Assembly: GCF_015687175.1 (NCBI RefSeq)
Contig: NZ_JADPQG010000001.1
Location: 186,001-250,000, forward strand
Direction: 5' to 3'
Length of the DNA: 64,000 nucleotides
Origin: Reinekea sp. G2M2-21
GTDB taxonomy: Bacteria; Pseudomonadota; Gammaproteobacteria; Pseudomonadales; Natronospirillaceae
Shown here: one piece after another, positions 17,727 to 25,459 of the stretch
How positions within the stretch are numbered: position 1 is the first letter of the stretch
Layout of the letters: the number at the start of each line of letters is the position of its first letter
Made by a program: the position numbers and the translations under genes
The notes under the pieces: model-generated
What the model was told of the DNA's origin: nothing
The model's input: the letters and a program-made list of their open reading frames with translations, nothing else
Database searches by the model: none

Positions 17727-19331
17727 GTGACTGTAACCAATGACTGGTGGCGCGGTGCCGTTATCTATCAGATTTACCCACGTAGTTTTTGTGATGCGAA
17801 CAACGATGGTGTCGGAGACATTCCCGGCATCATCAGCAGGCTCGACTACATTGCGGCCCTGGGTGTGGATGCCATCTGGTTATCGCCCTTTTTTACCTCG
17901 CCAATGAAAGACTTCGGTTATGACGTCGCTGATTACTGCGATGTGGATCCGTTGTTTGGCGATATTGAGGATTTCAAGCAGTTGGTGGCACAAGCGCACG
18001 ATCGTAAGTTAAAGGTAATTATCGATCAGGTGTACAGTCATACTTCGGATCAGCACGCCTGGTTTGCTGAAAGCCGACAGAACAGGACCAATGCCAAAGC
18101 CGATTGGTATGTCTGGGCTGACGCTAAAGCAGATGGTACCCCACCGAACAACTGGTTATCGTTATTTGGTGGCTCTGCCTGGCAGTGGGACACGCGCCGT
18201 CAGCAATACTATCTGCATAATTTTTTAACCAGTCAGCCGGATTTAAACTTCCATAATCGGGACGTGCAGGACGCCATCCTGGACGCCGCGCGTTTTTGGT
18301 TGGACATTGGTGTCGATGGATTCCGCCTAGACGTGGTTAACATGTATTTTCATGATGCCAGCTTGGCTGACAATGAAATCGCGGACACACCAGACAAAAT
18401 GTTTGTGGGCATTGCGGAAACCAATCCATTTGCGCGACAGCATCACATGAATCAGATGTGTCGTCCGGATAATTTACAGTTTCTGCAGCGATTGCGTAGC
18501 GTATTAGATAAATACCCTGGCTCGACAACCGTCGGTGAAATTGGTGCGCCACACGCACTGGATATCATGGCAGCCTATACCGAAGGTCGCGATAAGCTGC
18601 ACATGGCCTATACCTTCGAACTCTTGGGTGAAAAGCATTCGGCGGATTATATACGTCAGACCATTGATCAATTGAATGCTAAATTGGTGAGCGGCTGGCC
18701 CTGTTTGGCGATCAGCAATCACGACGTGATACGCAGTGCCTCACGCTGGAGTCCGTCTGGTGATGTCATTCGTTCTCAGGCAGAAGCCATGTTGGTTTTT
18801 CTGCTGACGCTGCGCGGCAGTGTCTGCCTGTATCAAGGTGAAGAGCTGGGGTTCGCAGAAGGTGATGTTCAGTTTGAACAACTCCAGGATCCGTTTGGTG
18901 TCGAATTCTGGCCTGAGTACAAGGGTCGTGATGGCTGCCGAACGCCAATCGCGTGGGATACCAGCGTTAATAGCGGTTTTAATCAGGGGGCACAAACCTG
19001 GTTGCCTATTGACCCGCGGCATGCGGCGCAACCCGCCTTGGCGCAACAGGCAGACGACGATTCCATGTTTCAGTTTACGGCGCGATTGTTGGCTTGGCGA
19101 GCGCATCAGCCGGCGATAGTGCAGGGCAGCTTTGAATGGTATCCTACCGACGCGAACGTGTTGGCCTATGTGCGTCAGGACGCGTCGCAAGCTGTCCTCG
19201 TCATGGTCAATCTTTCTGATCAGCGGTTCGAGGTCCCCGAACCGGAAGGCTATACCCAGGTGTCAGGTGCGCAGCATCCTCACGTTGTTGAAGCCTTCTC
19301 ATATAAAATATATGAAAAGAAATTGCAGTAA
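17727..19331 (+). CDS. GH13 alpha-glucosidase (AglA-like)
   Basis: This 534-residue enzyme of glycoside hydrolase family 13 is probably cytoplasmic, as no signal peptide is seen. It opens with WWRGAVIYQIYPRSF. Conserved regions are DQVYSHTSDQHAWF (region I), GFRLDVVN with nucleophile Asp202, VGEIG with acid/base Glu271, and ISNHDV with Asp333. The SHTSD version of region I is typical of AglA-type alpha-glucosidases near aglEFG importers. It would hydrolyse imported alpha-glucosides from the glucose end, giving glucose plus fructose or another sugar. It starts with GTG three bases after aglG, behind AAAGGGGG. Confidence 0.9.
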   Translation: MTVTNDWWRGAVIYQIYPRSFCDANNDGVGDIPGIISRLDYIAALGVDAIWLSPFFTSPMKDFGYDVADYCDVDPLFGDIEDFKQLVAQAHDRKLKVIIDQVYSHTSDQHAWFAESRQNRTNAKADWYVWADAKADGTPPNNWLSLFGGSAWQWDTRRQQYYLHNFLTSQPDLNFHNRDVQDAILDAARFWLDIGVDGFRLDVVNMYFHDASLADNEIADTPDKMFVGIAETNPFARQHHMNQMCRPDNLQFLQRLRSVLDKYPGSTTVGEIGAPHALDIMAAYTEGRDKLHMAYTFELLGEKHSADYIRQTIDQLNAKLVSGWPCLAISNHDVIRSASRWSPSGDVIRSQAEAMLVFLLTLRGSVCLYQGEELGFAEGDVQFEQLQDPFGVEFWPEYKGRDGCRTPIAWDTSVNSGFNQGAQTWLPIDPRHAAQPALAQQADDDSMFQFTARLLAWRAHQPAIVQGSFEWYPTDANVLAYVRQDASQAVLVMVNLSDQRFEVPEPEGYTQVSGAQHPHVVEAFSYKIYEKKLQ

Positions 19332-20398
19332 TGAGCCGTAAAAATCCCGACAAAAAAGCACCGCCACCGCGACTGACTGTTAAGGAGGTCTCGGAAAAGC
19401 TCGGGGTTTCTACCGCCACCATTTCCAATGCGTTCAACCGGCCGGATCAGCTGTCGGTTGAATTGCGTTCCCGAATCCTCAGAGAATGCGAAAAATTAGG
19501 CTATTTCGGACCAAACCCTGCCGCCCGCAGTTTGCGTACTGGCAGTACCGGTGTGGTGGGTGTCATGCTGGCCGAAAACATGTCCTACAATTTCAAAGAC
19601 AGTTGCGCCATTGAGTTTCTGGAAGGTGTCGCTTCGGTGTTGGATGAACAGAAAAAGAATCTGTTGTTGATGCCCGGACGGCAGGAGTTTTACGCGCAAT
19701 CGAGCCTTGAGGCTATTCCTGACCGGTACATTATCTACGGACCGCCGAGAGACCTTGTTCTGTTGCCCCGTATTGAAGCTCAGCGCAAACCCATTGTTAC
19801 GGTCGATTTCAGTTTGCCGAACCACCTGGCACTGAACGTCGACAACTACCGCGGTGCCAAAGAAAGTGCCCAGCGTTTGTTCGCCAAGGTCGGCCAAGAC
19901 ATAGCCATTATAGGCTTGCGCTTGACCTTGACCGATAAATTTTTGCGGCTTGATAATCACCAATTACATGACTTCGAGATGTCCGTGTCCCGTCAGCGTT
20001 TGGACGGTTATCTCGACGCTGCTAAAGAAGCTGGCATTGAGATTTCCAATGATCATATTTGGAGTACACCCGAAAGTACCTGGAACGAAGGGGTAAAGGC
20101 AGCGCGCAACGCACTGATGAATACCCCGGTGCCCAAAGGTCTGTTGTGTCAGTCCGACCAGCTCGCATTGGCCGCTCTTTCAGTTGCCCGTGAATTGGGC
20201 ATCCGTGTGCCGGAAGATCTGAAAATCGTTGGCTTCGATGGCATCCCTGAAACGGTCCGTTCACACCCAACCTTATCGACCGTGCAACAGCCTTCGTTCG
20301 AAAAAGGTCAGTTAGCTGCCATGATGGTGCTGTCGCCAGATAACTTCAGTTCACGGGTATTACCGGTCACCTACATTGACCGGGAAACAACCGCTTAA
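19331..20398 (+). CDS. LacI-family transcriptional regulator of the glucoside regulon
   Basis: This 355-residue repressor-type protein has an N-terminal LacI helix-turn-helix, LTVKEVSEKLGVSTATISNAFNRPDQLS at about residues 15-42, then the hinge region NPAARSLRTGSTGVVGVMLAE. The C-terminal sugar-sensing domain has the usual periplasmic-binding fold and includes GLLCQSDQLALAALSVARELG and PEDLKIVGFDGIPE. Its ATG overlaps the stop of the GH13 gene by one base, so it is co-translated. The nearby palindromes at 14036, 25259 and 25446 are its likely targets. The inducer would be an imported glucoside or a breakdown product. Confidence 0.92.
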   Translation: MSRKNPDKKAPPPRLTVKEVSEKLGVSTATISNAFNRPDQLSVELRSRILRECEKLGYFGPNPAARSLRTGSTGVVGVMLAENMSYNFKDSCAIEFLEGVASVLDEQKKNLLLMPGRQEFYAQSSLEAIPDRYIIYGPPRDLVLLPRIEAQRKPIVTVDFSLPNHLALNVDNYRGAKESAQRLFAKVGQDIAIIGLRLTLTDKFLRLDNHQLHDFEMSVSRQRLDGYLDAAKEAGIEISNDHIWSTPESTWNEGVKAARNALMNTPVPKGLLCQSDQLALAALSVARELGIRVPEDLKIVGFDGIPETVRSHPTLSTVQQPSFEKGQLAAMMVLSPDNFSSRVLPVTYIDRETTA

Positions 20399-20734
20399 GG
20401 CTCTCCCTAGGCATTATTTTGCTTCGAAGCCGTGCGATCGGACGGCATTCGTCGCCTTAGAGTTCAGTCAGGAGAGCGCCAAATCCACCAGTCTACAACC
20501 GATTGAAGGTTGAGCAGTTCCATAGCATAGAATATTGCTCGAAAAGTGATCTTAGGTTGAGTATCTTTAAGTATATTGAAAACCTTTACCATCGCCAAAG
20601 ACGGCATTATGCAATGGATTTGGGTATGTCGATCTTAAAGAGATTAATCGGATTCTGCTAATCGTATTACTAGGAGTACTTACTTTTATTGGCTAGTAGC
20701 AGTTGACAGTGATTGAAGGGAATTAAGCAGATTA
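20399..20734. other. Intergenic region upstream of the AT-rich gene
   Basis: In this 336-bp stretch the base composition shifts from that of the operon to AT-rich. I see no terminator with a clear T tract behind the lacI gene and no gene. The last 150 bp probably hold the promoter of the gene at 20735. Confidence 0.4.
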
Positions 20735-21685
20735 ATGAAAAATTCTAACCTAGTGAAATTTAAAATGGATCCAGTTCCTTTTTGTATCTTCAAAGAGCAG
20801 ATACAAGGTGAGCTCATCGCTGATTCTGCTGTACGAAATAGTAGATTGAAATCTAAACAGGTTGCGAAAATAACTGGCCAGCAGTTGGAAGATGGCTCCT
20901 GGGATAGATTTCATACATTAAGCACTCGCTCCATTAAAAAAATTACAACCGAAAATGCTGTTAAGCGATTGCTTATACTTGGATTAGGGAAAGATGATCT
21001 CCCGTTGAGGAGAGCCTTTAGTTATATGGAAAAATATTTGCTTCGAGAAATTGATTATCGTGATGATAAAGAAAACCTTAGTGATTGGAGAGAAATAAAC
21101 GAATTGTTTTCCGCTGCCTGGATGTTAGAAATTGATAACTCAAGTAGTATTGCAAATCGGGTTGCAGATAAATGGGCGATGCTAATAACCCAAAGTTTCA
21201 CCCAGCAGGAGTTCAATTACCGAGATTATCTGGCAGCATTTAAAAAGATATTTAAGGTTGATGCAGGAAAAAGAGTCTGGAACTTGGAGTGCTTCCATGT
21301 TGTTTCAATTGCTAGAGGTCGATTGGAGCCAAAAACCGAAAATAGATTTATAAAACACATTTTGGGTGGGGATAAGGGGTTGTACTATTTAACAAGTTGC
21401 GGGAAATTAGACTCAATTCCCTCGGAATTTATGTCCCGGAATGCAGTAAGATTTATATGGTCACATTATTTCTTAAGCAGATTTCCTTCATACAAAAAAT
21501 ACAGCGAGCCTGTTTGTAATTGGCTCAAGATCAATAGGCTTGAGGATGGGCTATGGGATTTTGGGCCAAAGTCAAAAGATGATGTTTTTCTGCCTTATTC
21601 CGATTCGTGGAGAATTCATATCAATAGAAAGATTGATTCGACAATCTTGGTTGAAAATTATTTACAAAGTGTAAGTGCCTATTAG
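20735..21685 (+). CDS. AT-rich gene; protein of unknown function, possibly terpenoid-cyclase-like helical fold
   Basis: This 316-residue soluble protein is not recognised with confidence. It has two QW-like motifs of the kind seen in (alpha/alpha)6 barrels of terpene cyclases and prenyltransferases: QQLEDGSWDRF near residue 50 and RLEDGLWDFGPKS near residue 270. Both have the pattern LEDG-x-W-x-F, and long helices lie between them. No DxDD or other catalytic signature is visible, so it may bind rather than cyclise. Codon use is strongly AT-biased compared with neighbours, and a decayed inverted-repeat element follows directly. Both suggest acquisition by transfer. An internal ATG at 20765 is an alternative start. 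Confidence 0.65.
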   Translation: MKNSNLVKFKMDPVPFCIFKEQIQGELIADSAVRNSRLKSKQVAKITGQQLEDGSWDRFHTLSTRSIKKITTENAVKRLLILGLGKDDLPLRRAFSYMEKYLLREIDYRDDKENLSDWREINELFSAAWMLEIDNSSSIANRVADKWAMLITQSFTQQEFNYRDYLAAFKKIFKVDAGKRVWNLECFHVVSIARGRLEPKTENRFIKHILGGDKGLYYLTSCGKLDSIPSEFMSRNAVRFIWSHYFLSRFPSYKKYSEPVCNWLKINRLEDGLWDFGPKSKDDVFLPYSDSWRIHINRKIDSTILVENYLQSVSAY

Positions 21686-21689
21686 AACT

Positions 21690-21944
21690 TAGGGGGCCCT
21701 TTGATGGATTCAAAGCTCCTCAGCCCTGTCTGATCAAGGAAGGCGCGACGCGTTTGTTGCAGGTAATAGCGAGTTCTTTTACAGCGTGCAGCAGTGCTCA
21801 GTTTTTAATCTGATAGATCCGAAGGGCGGGGTCGAAATAGTAAAATCCTTTGTTTAGTCCATTGCCAAGATAGTGAATGTTACCTCGAAACTTGCGAATT
21901 TCCGAACTCGCTAAGCTAGATGGGCACTATGCAGAGGTGGCCTA
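21690..21944. mobile_element. Decayed MITE-like element, copy 3
   Basis: About 255 bp align by eye with the elements at 1489 and 30951. Shared blocks are CTCAGCCCTGTCTGATC, the stretch GAAGGGCGGGGTCGAAATAG, TTGCCAAGATAGTGAATGTTACC, and the right end GCAGAGGTGGCCTA. The left inverted repeat is poorly kept and several short deletions are present, so it is an old copy. Confidence 0.6.
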
Positions 21945-22073
21945 GGATTTCATTTCGAGTTATTAACGTATTGTTCATTCAGTAAATGTACATTTTTGGT
22001 ACTTAGGTAGATCGAAAGCGAGTTTTCGCGCTATTTCATTCGCAGGTTTAATGTCAGTCTTTCTGCGCTTCTT

Positions 22074-22101
22074 AAAAAAAGTCCCGGCCAGCGGCCGGGA
22101 C
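22074..22101 (-). terminator. Intrinsic terminator of the GH65-pgmB unit
   Basis: On the minus strand GTCCCGGCC pairs perfectly with GGCCGGGAC over a 3-nt loop, followed by seven T. It lies 15 bp beyond the stop codon of the beta-phosphoglucomutase gene. Confidence 0.93.
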
Positions 22102-22115
22102 AAACCCAGCATTGC

Positions 22116-22751
22116 CTAGCAACACTCTATGAAGCTGTTGAGGTGGGAATCGCTGTGCGCTTCCAAGGTTGAATCTCCAACAGAAACGGCAAACATACCC
22201 GCCGCCTTAATAGCCTTTAATCCAGCAACAGCATCTTCGAAGGCTATGCAGTTTTCCGGGTGTACGCCTAAGCCATAGGCGGCATACAGGAAAATATCTG
22301 GTGCAGGTTTGCTGCGTGCCAATGAAGGGTTGGCGATGTGGTCAAAACTGTCGGTGAGCTGTAAGGCGTGCAGGATATCTGGTGCATTTCGACTTGCGGA
22401 TGCCAATCCGATTTTAATGCCCTGGGCGCGTAGATTTTGCAGGTAGGTCCGCACTCCCGGAAGTACGTCTTTCGACGTAAGCTGTTGCAGTAGCTGTCGG
22501 TAGTAGCTATTTTTTTCGTCGGCCAGCGCGATTTTCTCAGGGTCGCTAACCTTCCGATTACCCAATTTCAGAATGAATTCCATGGATGCCATCCGGTCGA
22601 CGCCTTTAAGTTGTTCGTTGTCAGCGTGATTAAACTCGATCCCCAATTTGTCTGCGGTGGCTTTCCACGCCTGAAAATGCAGAGGGGCGGTGTCGGTGAT
22701 CACTCCGTCGAGGTCAAAGATGGCGGCTGAATATGCGCTGCTGTCTATCAT
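22116..22751 (-). CDS. pgmB: Beta-phosphoglucomutase
   Basis: This 211-residue HAD-superfamily enzyme converts beta-glucose 1-phosphate to glucose 6-phosphate. The motif AAIFDLDGVITDTA carries nucleophile Asp13 and acid/base Asp15. The cap contains LKGVDRMASMEFIL, matching the substrate-binding stretch of the family. Later come GLASASRNA (motif II), RSKPAPDIF (motif III lysine) and CIAFEDAVAGLKAIKAAGM (motif IV). It lies downstream of the GH65 gene on the same strand. The pair is the usual one, because inverting GH65 phosphorylases release beta-glucose 1-phosphate. A 7-bp stem in the 180-bp gap between them may tune relative expression. Confidence 0.94.
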   Translation of the reverse strand: MIDSSAYSAAIFDLDGVITDTAPLHFQAWKATADKLGIEFNHADNEQLKGVDRMASMEFILKLGNRKVSDPEKIALADEKNSYYRQLLQQLTSKDVLPGVRTYLQNLRAQGIKIGLASASRNAPDILHALQLTDSFDHIANPSLARSKPAPDIFLYAAYGLGVHPENCIAFEDAVAGLKAIKAAGMFAVSVGDSTLEAHSDSHLNSFIECC

Positions 22752-22841
22752 GTTTGTTACCCTAATCAGGCTGGCAGTTAAGTTGTTGTTTGTGTACGTA
22801 ACGCAAAATACATGGAAATTTTAAATGGTGAATTAGCCGGA

Positions 22842-22860
22842 CGGCGAAAACTCTTCGCCG
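22842..22860 (-). other. Stem-loop between the GH65 gene and pgmB
   Basis: CGGCGAA pairs perfectly with TTCGCCG over a 5-nt loop, in the 180-bp gap of the minus-strand unit. There is no T tract after it, so an mRNA-processing or partial attenuation role is more likely than termination. Confidence 0.45.
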
Positions 22861-22931
22861 GAAGTTCGATCGGTTTCTTCACTGTTTTCGCAGGAATCTT
22901 TTTCCGTGTTTTTCGCGCATTCCTTTGCATA

Positions 22932-25235
22932 TTATAGACTCGCTGTCTTTAAACTCTGTTCAACATGTAGCGGTTTGCCGTTAAGCAGTACTGTTAACGC
23001 CTCACCTGAACACAGCTCAAAAGATGCCTCCTGGTGATCGAGCGTGATGGCTATTACTCGTCCCTGATAACTCACCTTGAACGACAGCGAGCGCCAGGCT
23101 GCAGGCAACGAAGGGCGGAAGCTGAGCTGTCCCGAGGCATATCGAAGACCGGCAAACCCTTGTACTGCGCCCATCCAAATGCCACCCATCGCTGCTGTGT
23201 GCACACCGTAATAGGTGTTGTGGTGAGTATCTTCCAGGTCGAGGTGCATGGTGGTGCGGTAGTAGTCGTACGCTTTCTCTGCATAACCAATTTCGTTGGC
23301 AATGACGCCATGTACACAAGTCGATAAGGTTGAGTCATGCGTGTTAATCGGTTCGTAATAATCAAAACACCGTTTTTTGGTATCCGGGTCAATGTCATCA
23401 CCCGCTAACAGCAACGCGAGAAGGGTGTCCGCTTGCTTCAATACCTGGTGTCGGTAAATGACCAGTGGATGAAAGTGCAACAGTAGCGGGTATTTTTCCG
23501 TTGGCGTGTTTTTAAAATCCCACCTTGGTTTTTGCAGAAAACTGTCGTCTTGCGCATAGATTTGTTTGTCGTTGTCATACGGCAGGTACATGGTGTTGGC
23601 TGCTTGTTGCCAGTGGATGATTTCCGTTTCCTGGAGGTTGATACGCATCATTAATTCGTGGGCAAAAGCCGGTTGTTCGCTGAGCAATATTTGGGCAAGC
23701 TCGCAGGCCCAGCGCAGATGCTCCTGTGCCATTTTATTGGTGTAAAAATTATTATTAACGACCGCCGTGTATTCGTCGGGTCCGGTAACCGAAAATATCC
23801 GGAAATGTCCATCTTCACCACTGTGACCTAAGTCGAGCCAGATGCGGGCTGTCTCCAGAACCAGTTCCGCTAGTCCTTCCTTTAAAAAGGCGTAATCTCC
23901 CGTGGCCTGAAAGTAACTTTTACTGGCATAAGCGATGTCAGCGTTGATGTGGTATTGCGCCGTGCCAGCCGGGAAATAGGATGAGCATTCTTCACCGCCA
24001 ATGGTGCGCCAGGCGAAAAGAGCGCCTTTGGAATGCCCCATTTCACGCGCCCGTTGTTTCGCAGAGGCGAGCGTGCTGACGCGATATTGCAGCAAACTTT
24101 TTGCCATATCCGGGTGGCTGAACAACCAAAAAGGGAAAATATAGGTTTCAGAATCCCAAAAATAGTGGCCGTCGTATCCGGCTCCGGTTAAACCCTTGGC
24201 GGCGATACTGCTAAGCCCGTCTCGTCCGGTGGATTGAAAAAGGTGAAACAGGGAAAAACGTGTGGCGTACTGGGCACCATCATCGGAGTCAATTTGGATG
24301 TCCGCCGTCGACCAGAAGTCACGCAGAGCTTTAGACTGTGCGGTTAAGAATTCGTCATGAGTCAGTTGCGCCAGTTGCTGAGCACTGCGCCGTGCATTAT
24401 TAAGCAGTTCGTCCCCAGCGTGCTTACGTGAGTCGGTGTAACTGACCGTGCTGATGACTCGGCTGAGTTTACCTTCGCTCACGTTCAATGACACCTGATG
24501 TGCTGAGCGCTGCTCGCTGTGCTCCGAGGTAATTTCGGCCGCATCTGTTTGGGTCGTCATAAACGCGACAACATCAATGCCGCTGTTGCGTGTACGGTAG
24601 TGATAGTAACTACCGTCGCTTGCGTGATGCTCCGCTTGTCGTAGCCAGTTTTCAGCGGGAATGGTTCCACCTTTTCGTGGGTCATCCACATCGTTTAACG
24701 AGCTGTTGGATGGATCGAGGACGCTCCGGACCGTTACTGTTCCGTGGAAATTCAAAGGCCGGATTGTGAGCTGGGCTCTTGCGGCAGATTCATCCAGATG
24801 CGATGCAGCTCGTTGGAAGCTGATTTCCAACGCTTCGCCGGTCGGGCATTGCCACGTAAGGGTGCGTGTATAAGCCCCTGTCTGAAAGTTCAGTTCGCGT
24901 TGGTAGTCAGTGACCTGCTCTGGTGCGAAGGTAAAGCGCACGCCGTTCAATTCAATTTCAAAATACTGCCGTGGTACCGGAATAATGCGGTGGCAATTCT
25001 TTGCGAAGCCATAAGCAGACTCATCGTACTCAATCGGCAATGATTCATAGACCCCATTGAGAAAGCAGGCGGCCGATGTGTTTGGTGTGCCGTCTGGGTA
25101 GCCTTCATCAAAGTATCCTCGTATGCCCAGGTAGCCATTGCCCACGGCAAACAGGCTTTCTTTATAAGCTGCGTCAGCAGCCCTGAAGCTGTGTTCGCGA
25201 TAGCACCAAGGGTCTGCTTGTGGAGTTTGGTTCAT
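22932..25235 (-). CDS. GH65 disaccharide phosphorylase (maltose/trehalose/kojibiose type)
   Basis: This 767-residue cytoplasmic enzyme has the GH65 layout: an N-terminal beta-sandwich (to about 270), an (alpha/alpha)6 barrel (about 320-690) and a small C-terminal beta domain. The catalytic acid is Glu488 in SVTGPDEYTAVVNNNFYTN, near the position of Glu487 in the Lactobacillus brevis maltose phosphorylase. The phosphate-binding region and the LSTCVHGVIANEIG segment are present. The substrate-deciding loop reads TIGGEECSSYFPAGTAQYH, which differs from the CHNEWEI form of typical maltose phosphorylases, so specificity is open. With beta-phosphoglucomutase downstream it would feed glucose into glycolysis while saving ATP. 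A LacI-type operator lies 24 bp before the start. Confidence 0.88.
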   Translation of the reverse strand: MNQTPQADPWCYREHSFRAADAAYKESLFAVGNGYLGIRGYFDEGYPDGTPNTSAACFLNGVYESLPIEYDESAYGFAKNCHRIIPVPRQYFEIELNGVRFTFAPEQVTDYQRELNFQTGAYTRTLTWQCPTGEALEISFQRAASHLDESAARAQLTIRPLNFHGTVTVRSVLDPSNSSLNDVDDPRKGGTIPAENWLRQAEHHASDGSYYHYRTRNSGIDVVAFMTTQTDAAEITSEHSEQRSAHQVSLNVSEGKLSRVISTVSYTDSRKHAGDELLNNARRSAQQLAQLTHDEFLTAQSKALRDFWSTADIQIDSDDGAQYATRFSLFHLFQSTGRDGLSSIAAKGLTGAGYDGHYFWDSETYIFPFWLFSHPDMAKSLLQYRVSTLASAKQRAREMGHSKGALFAWRTIGGEECSSYFPAGTAQYHINADIAYASKSYFQATGDYAFLKEGLAELVLETARIWLDLGHSGEDGHFRIFSVTGPDEYTAVVNNNFYTNKMAQEHLRWACELAQILLSEQPAFAHELMMRINLQETEIIHWQQAANTMYLPYDNDKQIYAQDDSFLQKPRWDFKNTPTEKYPLLLHFHPLVIYRHQVLKQADTLLALLLAGDDIDPDTKKRCFDYYEPINTHDSTLSTCVHGVIANEIGYAEKAYDYYRTTMHLDLEDTHHNTYYGVHTAAMGGIWMGAVQGFAGLRYASGQLSFRPSLPAAWRSLSFKVSYQGRVIAITLDHQEASFELCSGEALTVLLNGKPLHVEQSLKTASL

Positions 25236-25258
25236 GAGGGGGGTCCTGTCAGAATTAA

Positions 25259-25272
25259 CTAAAACGATTAAG
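25259..25272 (-). promoter_or_regulatory. LacI-family operator, site 2 (GH65 promoter)
   Basis: On the plus strand this reads CTAAAACGATTAAG, one base off the operator before the amylosucrase gene. It sits between the likely promoter and the start codon of the GH65 gene, a position suited to repression. Confidence 0.65.
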
Positions 25273-25402
25273 ATTCTAATTCGTTATCGGTTAAAGTCCA
25301 GTTTTTCCTTATAAAGTTTAACTATTGATCGCTTTGAACAACTCATATAAGTCATATTAGGTGGTTTGAGGCATTTTTATACCCCTTGGTTATATTGTGC
25401 TT

Positions 25403-25430
25403 TTGCGCTGGAAATTTCCGGATCTATTAA
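25403..25430 (+). promoter_or_regulatory. Candidate promoter of the amylosucrase gene
   Basis: TTGCGC at 25403-25408 and TATTAA at 25425-25430 are separated by 16 bp. Transcription would start near 25437, placing operator site 3 immediately downstream. Confidence 0.4.
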
Positions 25431-25445
25431 CTAGAATCGTTCAAA

Positions 25446-25459
25446 CTTAAACGATTAAG
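25446..25459 (+). promoter_or_regulatory. LacI-family operator, site 3 (amylosucrase promoter)
   Basis: CTTAAACGATTAAG is the exact reverse complement of site 1 before aglE. It directly abuts the first ATG of the amylosucrase gene, so a bound repressor would cover the start of the transcript. Confidence 0.75.
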
